Shown here: in pieces, positions 27,107 through 35,831 of the stretch
Layout: each line of letters begins with the position of its first letter
Numbering within the stretch: the stretch's first letter is position 1
Source: Microcystis aeruginosa LEGE 91341
GTDB taxonomy: Bacteria; Cyanobacteriota; Cyanobacteriia; Cyanobacteriales; Microcystaceae
DNA length: 48,463 bases
NCBI RefSeq assembly: GCF_015206885.1
Contig: NZ_JADEXY010000011.1
Location: 1 to 48,463, forward strand
Direction: 5' to 3'
Made by a program: the position numbers and the translations under genes
Notes under the pieces: model-generated
What the model was told of the DNA's origin: nothing
The model's database searches: none
The model's input: the letters and a program-made list of their open reading frames with translations, nothing else

Positions 27107-27714
27107 TTGACGAAGGCTATATTAAATACAATTGTACTTGGATTTCTGATCCTTCCTTAATAAGCTCAGAGATTGCAGAATTAAATTATTGGCGCAATCG
27201 CCTCTATCGACTGGGATTAATCGGTCAATACGATAACGGAATCGGTTTTGGGAATGTGAGTCAACGAGGAAAAATAGACAAAGAAATCATTATTTCTGGC
27301 ACTAACACTGGGGGAATTCCAGTATTAAATGAATCCCATTACACCACAGTTATAGACTACGATTGGAAAGAAAATCGGGTCACTTGTCGGGGAACAATCG
27401 CCGCTTCTTCAGAAACTCTCACCCATGCAGCGATTTATGAAGCGAATCCCCAGATTAATGGGGTGATTCATATTCACCATCGCCCCCTGTGGCAAAATTT
27501 GATGTATCGAGTGCCGACCACCCAAGAAAATATCGCCTATGGAACCCCAGAAATGGCCGCAGAAATTATCCGTTTATGTCAAGAAGATCATCTAGAGGAG
27601 CAACAAATTTTAGTGATGAGTGGTCATGAAGAAGGAATTATCGCCTTTGGGCAAGATTTAGCAAAAGCGGGTAACTTATTATTATCCTATTACCAGCAAT
27701 CTCAATCATCTTGA
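27103..27714 (+). CDS. Class II aldolase/adducin-family protein
   Basis: 203 residues from the ATG at 27103; an upstream in-frame TTG at 27067 lies inside the previous gene and is not favoured. Family features include GFGNVSQRG near the N-terminus, SGTNTGG, the zinc-site-like HIHH (about 126-129), and GHEEGIIAFG near the end. Known members cleave or epimerise sugar phosphates such as fuculose-1-phosphate or ribulose-5-phosphate with Zn2+. This one is short and lacks sugar-pathway neighbours, so its substrate is open. Confidence 0.72.
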   Translation: MIDEGYIKYNCTWISDPSLISSEIAELNYWRNRLYRLGLIGQYDNGIGFGNVSQRGKIDKEIIISGTNTGGIPVLNESHYTTVIDYDWKENRVTCRGTIAASSETLTHAAIYEANPQINGVIHIHHRPLWQNLMYRVPTTQENIAYGTPEMAAEIIRLCQEDHLEEQQILVMSGHEEGIIAFGQDLAKAGNLLLSYYQQSQSS

Positions 27715-27820
27715 AAGTGACCTCTCATCCAACTCACTACTAGGAAGATAAAAGTGGTTTTGATTTAGTCGTTTTCATGTTAACTTATTCTGTAGATTTT
27801 CGTTTTTGAGGAATGCCATC

Positions 27821-28024
27821 GTGATCGACATCTTCCATCATCTATCTGTCCCGATCGATTTTTCGCCTCTTGCCAATGTCTTGATGACTATTTCCGAGCA
27901 AGACGTGGATATCATCGGCAATGTCCAGAAAGCCTTCTCAACTTTCGTCAAAACTGGGCAAGCATGGGCCCTATTAATCGGTTTGATTGTCGGTTATATG
28001 TTTCGAGGTTTTACGTCTTATTAG
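27821..28024 (+). CDS. Small protein with C-terminal membrane span
   Basis: 67 residues from the GTG at 27821; GAGG ten bases upstream may be a ribosome binding site, and an earlier in-frame TTG at 27806 is the alternative. The C-terminal residues (GQAWALLIGLIVGYMFRGF) form a single hydrophobic span, leaving a soluble N-terminus with FHHLSVPIDFSPLANVL. Not recognised. Located between the aldolase-like gene and argH on the same strand. It may be tail-anchored. Existence likely, function unknown. Confidence 0.55.
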   Translation: MIDIFHHLSVPIDFSPLANVLMTISEQDVDIIGNVQKAFSTFVKTGQAWALLIGLIVGYMFRGFTSY

Positions 28025-28193
28025 CTTTTCGCCTATCGGCCTTCAGCCAGAGCGAGCAATTCTTGCTATTCTTATGTTTGTAGGGTTGGAGATTTTTCTA
28101 ACCTGAAGCGGTAATGCTATCAGCGCCGGATTATTCCCCAAAATTGTCCAGCATATTTTGGTTAACTTTATCCACAATCATCTAACGAAAACA

Positions 28194-29582
28194 GTGACAG
28201 CAAAGAAAACTTGGAGCGATCGCTTTGAAGGTAGTCTCCATCCTACGATCGTAGAATTTAACGCCAGTATTGGCTTTGATATCGAATTAATCGAGTATGA
28301 TCTCACCGGATCGATCGCTCACGCTAAAATGCTCGCCTATACGGGTATTATTAGCCCCGAAGAAGCGGATAGTCTCGTCTCTGGATTGGAACAAATTCGT
28401 CAAGAATACCGCACCGGCAACTTTAACCCCGGCATCGATCAAGAGGACGTGCATTTTGCCGTAGAACGTCGTTTAACCGAGATAGTGGGAGATGTGGGCA
28501 AAAAACTGCACACGGCCCGTTCGCGGAATGATCAGGTAGGAACGGATATACGTCTGTATCTTAGACAACAAATTGATGATATTAGGCAAGAAATTCGCAA
28601 TTTTCAGCAAGCTTTAGTCAATCACGCTGAAAACCATCTGGAAACCCTGATCCCTGGTTATACCCACCTACAGCGCGCGCAACCGATTAGTTTAGCCCAT
28701 CATCTCCTCGCTTATTTTCAAATGGCCGAACGGGATCACCAAAGATTAGGGCAAATTCGCGCCAGGACTAATATTTCGCCCCTAGGATGTGGCGCTTTAG
28801 CGGGGACGACTTTTCCTATTGATCGTCATTACAGTGCCAATTTACTCGATTTTGAGCAGGTGTATAACAATAGTCTCGATGGAGTTAGCGATCGAGATTT
28901 TGCTATTGAATTTATGACGGCCGCTAGTCTGATTATGGTTCATCTGAGCCGTTTGAGCGAAGAAATGATTCTCTGGTCTTCCCAAGAATTTAGTTTTATC
29001 ACTCTCACCGATAGTTGTGCCACGGGATCTAGCATTATGCCTCAGAAAAAAAATCCCGATGTTCCCGAATTGGTGCGCGGCAAAACAGGGCGGGTTTTTG
29101 GGCATTTACAAGCGTTATTGACCTTAATGAAGGGTTTACCCCTAGCCTATAACAAAGACTTGCAGGAGGACAAGGAGGCGTTATTTGATGGCGTTAAAAC
29201 CGTGCGGATTTGTTTGCAAGCGATGACGGTACTTTTAGCCACCGGGATTCAATTTAAAACCGACCGATTAGCTAACGCGGTGGCGGAAGATTTTTCTAAT
29301 GCGACGGATGTGGCGGATTATTTAGCCAGTAAGGGGATTCCCTTCCGAGAAGCTTATAATTTAGTCGGGAAAGTGGTTAAAAGCAGTTTGGCAGCGGGTA
29401 AGTTATTGAAAGATTTAACCCTGACGGAATGGCAAGAATTACATCCAGCTTTTGAGGCCGATATCTATGACGCGATCGCTCCTCGTCAGGTAGTAGCGGC
29501 CCGTAATAGCTATGGTGGCACAGGTTTTGAACAAGTGCGATCGGCCTTAATTCAGGCTAAAGCCATTCTCAATCATGATTGA
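28194..29582 (+). CDS. argH: Argininosuccinate lyase
   Basis: Splits argininosuccinate into arginine and fumarate, the last step of arginine synthesis, as a cytoplasmic homotetramer. The superfamily signature [12 protein letters not shown] holds the catalytic serine loop; [13 protein letters not shown] and [10 protein letters not shown] are further conserved blocks. A GTG start at 28194 gives 462 residues beginning [17 protein letters not shown], matching usual ArgH N-termini; an upstream in-frame TTG at 28158 would add 12 residues. Not in an operon with argG here. Confidence 0.95.
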   Translation: MTAKKTWSDRFEGSLHPTIVEFNASIGFDIELIEYDLTGSIAHAKMLAYTGIISPEEADSLVSGLEQIRQEYRTGNFNPGIDQEDVHFAVERRLTEIVGDVGKKLHTARSRNDQVGTDIRLYLRQQIDDIRQEIRNFQQALVNHAENHLETLIPGYTHLQRAQPISLAHHLLAYFQMAERDHQRLGQIRARTNISPLGCGALAGTTFPIDRHYSANLLDFEQVYNNSLDGVSDRDFAIEFMTAASLIMVHLSRLSEEMILWSSQEFSFITLTDSCATGSSIMPQKKNPDVPELVRGKTGRVFGHLQALLTLMKGLPLAYNKDLQEDKEALFDGVKTVRICLQAMTVLLATGIQFKTDRLANAVAEDFSNATDVADYLASKGIPFREAYNLVGKVVKSSLAAGKLLKDLTLTEWQELHPAFEADIYDAIAPRQVVAARNSYGGTGFEQVRSALIQAKAILNHD

Positions 29583-29658
29583 TATTGTTAGGGGTTTGGG
29601 GTTTTGGGGTATTAGTTAAAATTTCCCTATCTCCCTATCTCCCTATCTCCTAATTCCT
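29583..29658. repeat. Short low-complexity repeat between argH and the Nudix gene
   Basis: GGGGTTTTGGGGTATTAGTT followed by three CCCTATCT units. It resembles part of the 13610-13735 block. It directly precedes the Nudix ATG and leaves little room for a conventional promoter. Confidence 0.5.
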
Positions 29659-30114
29659 ATGGGTCGTGTTTGGTATTTTATTAAAAGTGTGATGGGAATT
29701 ATCTTTCGTCATCCTGTAACTGGGGTGACAATAATTCCGCTGCTTGCTGATGGTACAATTGTTTTAATCCGACGCAGAGACACCGGCAAATGGGCCCTAC
29801 CGGGGGGAATGATCGATTGGGGGGAAGATATTTTTAATACTGCTCAAAGGGAATTAAAAGAGGAAACAGGATTAAATTTAGTCAGTTTAGGGCGTTTAGT
29901 CGGGGTTTATTCCTCTTTTGAACGTGATCCGCGCATTCACTCCATTTCATTGTTAATTGAAGTGACGGCTGCGGGGAATTTTCAAATCAAAGATACATTA
30001 GAAGTCAGTGAGGTGAGAGCTTTTAGCGTCGAAACTTTACCTCTAGGCAATCTCAGCCACGATAACGATCGCCAACTAGAAGATTATCTCAGGGGCGCCA
30101 CTGTAGTGGCTTGA
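29659..30114 (+). CDS. Nudix hydrolase
   Basis: 151 residues. The Nudix box spans G50-L72: GMIDWGE, seven residues, then RELKEETGL, a full GX5EX7REUXEEXGU match that binds Mg2+ and cleaves a nucleoside diphosphate linked to another group. Flanking TGVTIIPLL and HSISLLIEV fit the core fold. The first 18 residues are slightly hydrophobic (VWYFIKSVMGIIF) but not a clear signal. The substrate (NADH, ADP-ribose, dNTP or other) cannot be told. Confidence 0.9.
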   Translation: MGRVWYFIKSVMGIIFRHPVTGVTIIPLLADGTIVLIRRRDTGKWALPGGMIDWGEDIFNTAQRELKEETGLNLVSLGRLVGVYSSFERDPRIHSISLLIEVTAAGNFQIKDTLEVSEVRAFSVETLPLGNLSHDNDRQLEDYLRGATVVA

Positions 30115-30154
30115 TTTTGTCCTAGTATCTGCGACCCTAGTTTTTGAATATACC

Positions 30155-30429
30155 GAAAGGATATTTGATTTATGTTTGAAAATAAGATTGATCAGGTTTT
30201 AGAGAGGATGTGATGACTAGCATAAAAGCGCCATCTGATCCCCCCCAACCCCCCTTAAAAAGGGGGGAGAAGAGTTCATAGTAGGGTGGGTTAGACGGCA
30301 ACAATCTAGGGGGTAAAGTCAATCTAACAATCCGTCGTAACCCACCGCTTTAGTCAACAGAAAGGATATTTGATTTATGTTTGAAAATAAGATTGTTCAG
30401 GTTTTACACGCGTTAAAGGAGATGTTGGG
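30155..30429 (+). repeat. Duplicated 47-base leader around hairpin repeats, upstream of hsdS
   Basis: The 47 bases at 30155-30201 recur at 30360-30406 with one mismatch (GATCAG versus GTTCAG). Each copy begins GAAAGGATATTTGATTT and contains an ATG that opens a tiny frame. Between them lie a C/G palindrome (CCCCCCTT AAA AAGGGGGG, about 30252-30272) and a hairpin whose arms are GGTGGGTTAGACGG (about 30293) and CCGTCGTAACCCACC (about 30332-30346). The arrangement suggests a duplicated 5' leader or the trace of a lost upstream gene. Confidence 0.65.
30172..30213 (+). CDS. Tiny leader ORF, copy 1 (13 codons)
   Basis: ATG...TGA encodes MFENKIDQVLERM. It differs from copy 2 after residue 10 and runs into repeat DNA. 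Its TGA overlaps a further ATG at 30213 that opens 22 codons into the repeats. Likely a relic rather than a working gene. Confidence 0.3.
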   Translation: MFENKIDQVLERM

Positions 30430-30433
30430 ATGA
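30377..30433 (+). CDS. Tiny leader ORF, copy 2, overlapping hsdS start
   Basis: Eighteen codons, MFENKIVQVLHALKEMLG, ending with TGA that overlaps the hsdS ATG (ATGA at 30430-30433). Its own AAAGGATATTTGATTT leader offers a plausible AAGG ribosome binding site. The geometry suits translational coupling of hsdS to a short leader peptide, or the remnant N-terminus of a lost gene. Not recognised. Confidence 0.4.
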   Translation: MFENKIVQVLHALKEMLG

Positions 30434-31590
30434 TCATGATCTATCCATCAGAAATCACAAAGAAGTGGCCTCACCGCCCTTTGTCAGAAGTCGTTGATTT
30501 CCTCGATAGTAAGAGAAAACCAATTACTCAAAAAGATCGAGTGCCTGGACCATATCCATATTATGGAGCTAATGGTCAGCAGGACTCCGTCGCCGATTAT
30601 ATCTTTGATGAGCCTCTTGTACTTTTAGCGGAAGACGGAGGGCATTTTGGGGATGCTGATAAGACTATTGCTTATCAAGTGGAGGGAAAATGTTGGGTTA
30701 ACAATCACGCTCATGTTTTGCGACCCAAAAAAGATGTCGATATTAGATACATCTGCCGTCATTTAGAAAGATATGACGTTACCCCGTTTATTACTGGAAG
30801 TACACGAGGGAAGCTAACTAAGACTGCGGCTAATAATATTCTTATTGCCCTCCCACCCCTCGAAGAACAGCGAAGAATTGCGGCAATTTTAGATAAAGCG
30901 GATGGGGTGCGACGCAAGCGCAAAGAGGCAATTCGGTTGACTGAGGAGTTGTTAAAATCGACTTTCCTAGAGATGTTCGGTGATTCTGAAAGAAATTTTA
31001 GGGAACACTGTGGACAGGATTGTTTTCTACCCCTAGAAAAGTGTATTGAGAGGTTCATTGATTATCGTGGAAAAACACCAACAAAAGCTAATTCAGGTGT
31101 TCCACTTATTACAGCAAAAATAATCAAAAATGGCCGAATACAGCCACCTAATGAATTCATTGCCCGAGAAAATTATGACTCATGGATGCGTAGAGGTTTG
31201 CCACAATTAGGTGATGTTCTTTTTACGACAGAAGCCCCGCTAGGAGAAGTCGCTCAAGTTGATGATCCTGATATTGCTTTGGCTCAAAGAGTTCTATTGA
31301 TGCGAGGTAAATCTAATATTCTTGATAATACCTATTTGTTTGGCACTCTTCAGAGTTCATTTGTTCGTGACCAAATTGAGCGCAGATCTACAGGTAGTAC
31401 GGTTAAGGGAATTAGACAGAAAGAGCTAAGAAAAGTTGTAATTCCCATTCCTCCAATATTCTTACAACGTAAATATGCAAGTTTTGCTGTTTCCCAACAG
31501 AAATGCACGGACAGACAAAAATTGCTATTTAAAGAATCTGAAAATCTCTTTAATTCCCTTTTACAAAAGGCATTTAGGGGAGAACTGTAG
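30430..31590 (+). CDS. hsdS: Type I restriction-modification specificity subunit, orphan
   Basis: HsdS provides DNA sequence recognition for type I restriction-modification enzymes by joining HsdM and HsdR. The 386 residues show two target recognition domains (about 10-140 and 205-345), the first ending in a conserved helix PPLEEQRRIAAILDKADGVRRKRKEAI, the second in PPIFLQRKYASF and the typical final LLQKAFRGEL. No hsdM or hsdR is in the window, so it is either an orphan that exchanges with a system elsewhere or a leftover. It starts in an ATGA overlap with an 18-codon frame. A broken xisH-like gene follows at once. Confidence 0.88.
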   Translation: MIMIYPSEITKKWPHRPLSEVVDFLDSKRKPITQKDRVPGPYPYYGANGQQDSVADYIFDEPLVLLAEDGGHFGDADKTIAYQVEGKCWVNNHAHVLRPKKDVDIRYICRHLERYDVTPFITGSTRGKLTKTAANNILIALPPLEEQRRIAAILDKADGVRRKRKEAIRLTEELLKSTFLEMFGDSERNFREHCGQDCFLPLEKCIERFIDYRGKTPTKANSGVPLITAKIIKNGRIQPPNEFIARENYDSWMRRGLPQLGDVLFTTEAPLGEVAQVDDPDIALAQRVLLMRGKSNILDNTYLFGTLQSSFVRDQIERRSTGSTVKGIRQKELRKVVIPIPPIFLQRKYASFAVSQQKCTDRQKLLFKESENLFNSLLQKAFRGEL

Positions 31591-31592
31591 CC

Positions 31593-31746
31593 ATGGCATC
31601 CCGCGGATTACTACCATAATTTTGTGGGAAATGCCATTAAAAAAGACCGTTGGACAATTAGCCAAGATTCCTATCATCTCACACTGTCACGAGGGAAAAA
31701 CCTAGATAAAATAACCGAACTTGCTGTTTTTTTATATAACTGTTAA
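31593..31746 (+). pseudogene. Frameshifted, truncated xisH-like gene
   Basis: ATG at 31593 reads MASR, then a one-base shift (extra G near 31605) opens DYYHNFVGNAIKKDRWTISQ and, further on, LTLSRGKNLD, before a TAA at 31744. This strongly resembles the N-terminus of XisH-family (fdxN element excision-control) proteins, which read about YHNTVKNALIKDGWTITHD and LKLSRGKNL. Intact XisH is about 140 residues, so roughly the last two thirds are missing. A MITE begins 13 bases past the stop and may mark the deletion point. XisH/XisI pairs are common in cyanobacterial accessory regions. Confidence 0.65.
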
Positions 31747-31758
31747 ACAATAACTAGG

Positions 31759-31932
31759 TAGGGTTTGCTGAATAAATCTAAAAACCTTGTTGGCTAAGAC
31801 TTTGAGACTTTTTGAAAATCAAAAAGTACCGGATATAGGAATAATCGGGGGAAAAATTCAGGGACTTTTGCCCTGAAAATTAGGTAAAACCCTACACTCG
31901 GCCACCGGGAAAAACTTTTTCAGCATACCCTA
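31759..31932. mobile_element. MITE of the TAGGGTTTGCTGAA family, 174 bp
   Basis: Left end TAGGGTTTGCTGAA; right end, in reverse complement, TAGGGTATGCTGAAAAAG. Inside it shares the modules CAGGGACTTTTGCCCTGAAAAT and GGTAAAACCCTACAC with the element at 39665-39975. Non-coding. It separates the xisH remnant from the 3' end of the J-domain gene (stop at 31951). Confidence 0.75.
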
Positions 31933-31950
31933 AATACTGGCTTTCTCTCT

Positions 31951-33033
31951 TCAACGGCTGATTCTGCGAAGTTGCTCCAGAAGTTGATCAAGAATGTCTT
32001 CCATCTCTTCCGGGCTGCTGCCCATCCTGACCGGTCCGCGCAGAAACTCTTTAACCGTTATCTTTTTATCGCGGAAGTCACGGACAAAATTATAGATTTT
32101 TTCGGTAGATTGAACTTGTAATTTCATCTCCTCTAGCATTTGCTCAATCGGGTCGATGCCATCCTTCTCACAAGCGCGACTGGCCCTCACCATCTCGCCT
32201 TCCGGGGTATTTCGCACCGAGCGCAGTTCTCTTTTCAGGTTCTCGTATTGCTTTTTGAGTAGTTCGTTATTGGTTTCAACCCTCTCGCACTGTCGTTGGA
32301 GGTCGCTTTCCGATGAGCCTTCAACCTCGAAAGTGTCCCCCATTTGATACTGTCGTTCGATTTCGAGCAGTTTGGCAATATCTCCCTCTTTATAGGCGCG
32401 GTTGACTTCCTTCATAATCTCGTTGTGACGCATCCGAGTTTCGGGATCCGTAACCTTGTCGGGGTGAAAAATCTCGGCCATTCTCAGGAAAGTGCGGCGT
32501 ATTTGTCTAGATTCAGGAGATTTAGGCGAGCTTTCAGGTGATAGCTCTGTTCCATCATCGTGACGGCTATAGGAGTCTTCCCCAGAGAAGAAATCCTGCG
32601 CGGATTGCTCCGATGATCCTTCTGGTTCTTCCTCTCCGAAAAGTTCGTCAAGTTCTTCATCTCCATCGTCAAATTTCGGGCTAATCACCCCCGTTAACTG
32701 AAGTGTCTCGTAAATTCCGAGAATCCTTTTTTTTGTCTGCTGCCCCAATTTTCTAGCAGCGAGGATTTCGTCAAAAAGGGCGTGTATTTCGCGGTCGAGG
32801 TCGGTAAGTTTTTCATAGAGGGGTTGTCCTCTCTGAAAAATCTCCGTCGCCAGAGAACGCATCTGGTCGAGGAATTTCTTCAGTTCGTTGCGTTTTCTGC
32901 CAATCTGCTTGAGGAGCCACTGATGCTCCTCCTCTAAAGCTTGCAGACGAAAATGTAGGGAAGACAGAGCCAAGGAAGGAGAGGTAGGCGAATCAGAGGA
33001 GTTCGGTGATTTCGGCTTTTTAGATCTGGTCAT
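31951..33033 (-). CDS. J-domain coiled-coil protein
   Basis: 360 residues from the ATG at 33031-33033; a GTG at 33099 would add 22 residues without improving the fold. Residues about 25-100 are a long coiled coil (LQALEEEHQWLLKQIGRKRNELKKFL). An acidic, Ser-rich linker (about 120-175) leads to a DnaJ-like domain with HPDK at 190 (FLRMAEIFHPDKVTDPETR) and helices MRHNEIMKEVNRAYKEGD. A second coiled coil fills about 250-355. J domains stimulate DnaK-type chaperones; here the J domain is central, not N-terminal, and no zinc or client-binding domain is present. Such proteins are known in cyanobacteria but not characterised. Partner DnaK lies elsewhere. Confidence 0.75.
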   Translation of the reverse strand: MTRSKKPKSPNSSDSPTSPSLALSSLHFRLQALEEEHQWLLKQIGRKRNELKKFLDQMRSLATEIFQRGQPLYEKLTDLDREIHALFDEILAARKLGQQTKKRILGIYETLQLTGVISPKFDDGDEELDELFGEEEPEGSSEQSAQDFFSGEDSYSRHDDGTELSPESSPKSPESRQIRRTFLRMAEIFHPDKVTDPETRMRHNEIMKEVNRAYKEGDIAKLLEIERQYQMGDTFEVEGSSESDLQRQCERVETNNELLKKQYENLKRELRSVRNTPEGEMVRASRACEKDGIDPIEQMLEEMKLQVQSTEKIYNFVRDFRDKKITVKEFLRGPVRMGSSPEEMEDILDQLLEQLRRISR

Positions 33034-33099
33034 TACTTTGGGGTGAAAGCATATTGTCCATTCTACCAAGCCGCAAGGAGCCGCATTCCTAAAACTCAC

Positions 33100-33460
33100 C
33101 CTTGGCTCATTTTATTGTTTCTCCCCACTCCCCCACCTCCCCACTTCATAATTCATAATTCATAATTCCCTACTCCCCTGCTCCAGCGCCCTACGGAAAC
33201 CTTTTTAAGTGGCTAGAAGCTAGATATATCAATGGTCTTAATTAATCCTTATCAATCGAATTAAATTTTTGTACATAAAATTCTCGCTCAGATTAATTAT
33301 TTTTTCCAAATTCCGCTAGACTTATTTAGTAAGGTCAATCGAGATTCAATATTCCATAGCTAAATTTCTATAGCACGGGCTAGAAGGAAAGTTTAGCGAG
33401 GGATTCCTTTACCCATAATTCAGCACACATATTTGCTTTAGCAAGCAGGTAGGAGATTCT
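33100..33460. other. nrt operon upstream region
   Basis: About 33120-33185 is low-complexity C-rich DNA with three AATTCAT units (33147-33168), the reverse of the heptamers at the window start. From 33200 on the DNA is AT-rich leader; NtcA control is expected for nrt operons in cyanobacteria, but I find no clean GTA-N8-TAC site. A SD-like TAGGAGA precedes the nrtA ATG. Confidence 0.5.
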
Positions 33461-34819
33461 ATGTCAAAATTTTCGAGACGGAAATTTTTAACCACGGCGG
33501 CAGTTTCAGCGGCAGGGGCTGTTGTCCTCAAAGGTTGTGTGGGTAATCCCCCCGACAGTACGGGTGGAACCAGCACCACCGCGCCCGCTTCCCCGGTTGC
33601 TTCTCCCGTTGCGGTGGCTCCCGGAGAAGCCCCCGAAACCACCAAAATTAAATTAGGTTATATTCCGATTGTTGAGGCCGCACCTTTAATTATTGCCAAG
33701 GAAAAAGGCTTTTTTGCTAAACACGGGATGCCCGATGTGGAAGTCTCCAAACAAGCTAACTGGGGTGCCGCTAGAGATAACGTCGAAATTGGGGCAGATG
33801 CGGGCGGAATTGACGGAGGACAGTGGCAAATGCCCATGCCTTACCTGATTTCCGAGGGACTAATCACCAAAAATAACGTTAAAGTCCCCATGTATGTGTT
33901 AGCGCAGTTAAACACCCAGGGTAACGGAATTGCGATCGCAGGTAAACACGAGGGCAAAAATATCGGTTTAGACCTGAAACCCGCCAAAGATTACATCCTT
34001 GGCATGAAAACGACGGGAACTCCCTTCAAAGCTGCCTATACTTTCCCGAAAGCTAATCAAGACTTCTGGATTCGTTACTGGTTAGCCGCCGGTGGGATTA
34101 ACCCCGATACGGATATTAACCTAATTGCCGTACCCGCAGCCCAAACCGTGGCCAACATGAAAACGGGAACCATGGATGCGTTTAGTACCGGCGATCCTTG
34201 GCCGGCGAGAATTGTGGCTGATCAGATCGGTTTTATGTCAGCTTTAACCGCAGAAATCTGGCCCTATCACCCGGAAGAATACCTCGCTATCCGCGCCGAT
34301 TGGGTGGATAAAAACCCGAAAGCTACTAAGGCACTATTAAAAGGAGTTATGGAAGCGCAGCAATGGCTCGATCAAGAGGCAAATCGGGCAGAAGCGGCGG
34401 CAATTCTCGCTAAACCGGCTTATTTCAACCTCAAAGAAGAAATTATCGCCGGTCCCCTCAAAGGAATGCAGAAAATGGGTGACGGCAAACCGGAAATCAC
34501 CGACAAAAATAAAGGGGTTTTCTACTGGAAAGATCCCGCCGGTAGCGTTTCCTATCCCTATAAGAGTCATGATCTCTGGTTTTTAACCGAAAGTGTTCGT
34601 TGGGGTTTCTTGCCGAAAGAAACTTTAACCACTGCCTCAACATTAATCGACAAAGTTAACCGCGAGGATCTTTGGAAAGCGGCAGCCACAGAATTAGGAG
34701 TTCCTGCGGCCGATATTCCCACCAGTACCTCCCGTGGTGTCGAAAAATTCTTTGATGGCAAAACTTTTGACCCCGCCAATCCCCAAGCTTATCTCGATAG
34801 TTTGGCGATTAAAAAATAG
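33461..34819 (+). CDS. nrtA: Nitrate/nitrite ABC transporter substrate-binding lipoprotein
   Basis: NrtA captures nitrate and nitrite in the periplasm and delivers them to NrtB. The 452-residue protein starts with a twin-arginine-like SRRKFL and an alanine-rich hydrophobic stretch ending in lipobox LKGC, with C26 as lipid-anchored cysteine. A linker of Thr/Pro/Ala follows, and the binding domain has the NrtA motifs [18 protein letters not shown] and [12 protein letters not shown]. First gene of nrtABCD; nitrate transport in cyanobacteria is normally induced by NtcA and NtcB under ammonium shortage. SD AGGAGA before ATG. Confidence 0.96.
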   Translation: MSKFSRRKFLTTAAVSAAGAVVLKGCVGNPPDSTGGTSTTAPASPVASPVAVAPGEAPETTKIKLGYIPIVEAAPLIIAKEKGFFAKHGMPDVEVSKQANWGAARDNVEIGADAGGIDGGQWQMPMPYLISEGLITKNNVKVPMYVLAQLNTQGNGIAIAGKHEGKNIGLDLKPAKDYILGMKTTGTPFKAAYTFPKANQDFWIRYWLAAGGINPDTDINLIAVPAAQTVANMKTGTMDAFSTGDPWPARIVADQIGFMSALTAEIWPYHPEEYLAIRADWVDKNPKATKALLKGVMEAQQWLDQEANRAEAAAILAKPAYFNLKEEIIAGPLKGMQKMGDGKPEITDKNKGVFYWKDPAGSVSYPYKSHDLWFLTESVRWGFLPKETLTTASTLIDKVNREDLWKAAATELGVPAADIPTSTSRGVEKFFDGKTFDPANPQAYLDSLAIKK

Positions 34820-34931
34820 CGAGTTTTTCCCGATAGGCTAGGTGCATAAAATATCTAGTCTATCAATATCAAAAATGTTTTCTTCTCTTCCCCATCAAGT
34901 AACCTTATCTTCAACAAAGAAAAACGGCAAA

Positions 34932-35762
34932 ATGGCAACTAGCGTCAGCAGAAAAAGTAACGGTGGTTTCAACTTCAGTAAATTCTGGAAAAAGCATTCT
35001 GGGGATATCCTTCCTCCGATTGTGGGTATTTTATTTTTCCTGATTTTATGGCAGTTAATGTCTATGGTGGGATTGATTAAATTACCGCCGCCATCGGATA
35101 TTATTACTAATGAGCGTACCCGCACCTATTTAATGTATCCTTTCTTTGACCGTGGAGGTATTGATAAGGGACTATTCTGGCAAACTCTCGAAAGTCTAAA
35201 ACGGGTATTAATCGGTTATTCTTTTGCCGCAGTGGTGGGTATTGGAGTTGGAATTATGGTCGGGGTTAATCCCTTCTTAAATAAGGCACTCGATCCCCTT
35301 TTTCAATTCCTGAGAACAGTTCCTCCTCTTGCTTGGGTTCCCCTATCTTTGGCCGCTTTACAACAAAACCAACCTGCTGCTTTATTCGTTATTTTTATTA
35401 CCGCAGTTTGGCCGATTTTGATTAATACCACCGTTGGTGTCCAACAAATTCCCCAAGACTATATCAACGTTAAACAAGTCTTGCAATTGTCCAACCAAAA
35501 ATTCTTTTTCAAGATATTAATTCCCTCAGCACTTCCCTACATCTTCACTGGTTTGAGAATTGCGATCGGTTTAGCTTGGTTAGCGATTATTGCGGCGGAA
35601 ATTGTTATGTCTGGTATCGTCGGTATCGGTTTCTTTATCTGGGATGCCTACCAAAATAACTACATCAGCGATATTATTCTCGCGCTATTTTATATCGGTG
35701 GTGTGGGTTTATTACTCGATCGCTTTATGGCTTGGTTACAAAATCAAATCGTTCGTCAATAG
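34932..35762 (+). CDS. nrtB: Nitrate/nitrite ABC transporter permease
   Basis: Inner-membrane channel subunit, working as a dimer with the NrtC/NrtD ATPases. The ATG at 34932 gives 276 residues, the usual NrtB length; in-frame GTG 34842 and ATG 34875 would extend it to 306 or 295. Six or so membrane spans are visible, and the coupling-loop EAA-type region is in the stretch INVKQVLQLSNQKFFFKILIPSALPYI. It follows nrtA on the same strand, and a palindrome at 35769-35789 separates it from nrtC. Confidence 0.94.
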   Translation: MATSVSRKSNGGFNFSKFWKKHSGDILPPIVGILFFLILWQLMSMVGLIKLPPPSDIITNERTRTYLMYPFFDRGGIDKGLFWQTLESLKRVLIGYSFAAVVGIGVGIMVGVNPFLNKALDPLFQFLRTVPPLAWVPLSLAALQQNQPAALFVIFITAVWPILINTTVGVQQIPQDYINVKQVLQLSNQKFFFKILIPSALPYIFTGLRIAIGLAWLAIIAAEIVMSGIVGIGFFIWDAYQNNYISDIILALFYIGGVGLLLDRFMAWLQNQIVRQ

Positions 35763-35768
35763 GGAATT

Positions 35769-35792
35769 GATGGGGAAAATTTCCCCATCTTT
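35769..35792 (+). terminator. Intercistronic hairpin between nrtB and nrtC
   Basis: GATGGGGAA (35769-35777) pairs perfectly with TTCCCCATC (35781-35789) around a 3-base loop, then TTT. It lies only six bases past the nrtB stop and 40 bases before the nrtC ATG. It may act as a partial terminator or an mRNA-stabilising 3' end. Confidence 0.55.
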
Positions 35793-35831
35793 AAACAACT
35801 GAAACTTGAGCTAACTTAAGGAGAAAAAACT

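Noticed and set aside
28158-28193. TTG start for argH
   Set aside because: The GTG at 28194 gives the normal ArgH N-terminus and length.
33034-33099. GTG start giving the J-domain protein 22 extra residues
   Set aside because: The extension contains no domain feature, and the internal ATG begins a typical basic N-terminus.
33200-33460. NtcA binding site before nrtA
   Set aside because: Expected from biology, but no GTA-N8-TAC match was found; GTA at 33275 and near 33333 lack the partner TAC.
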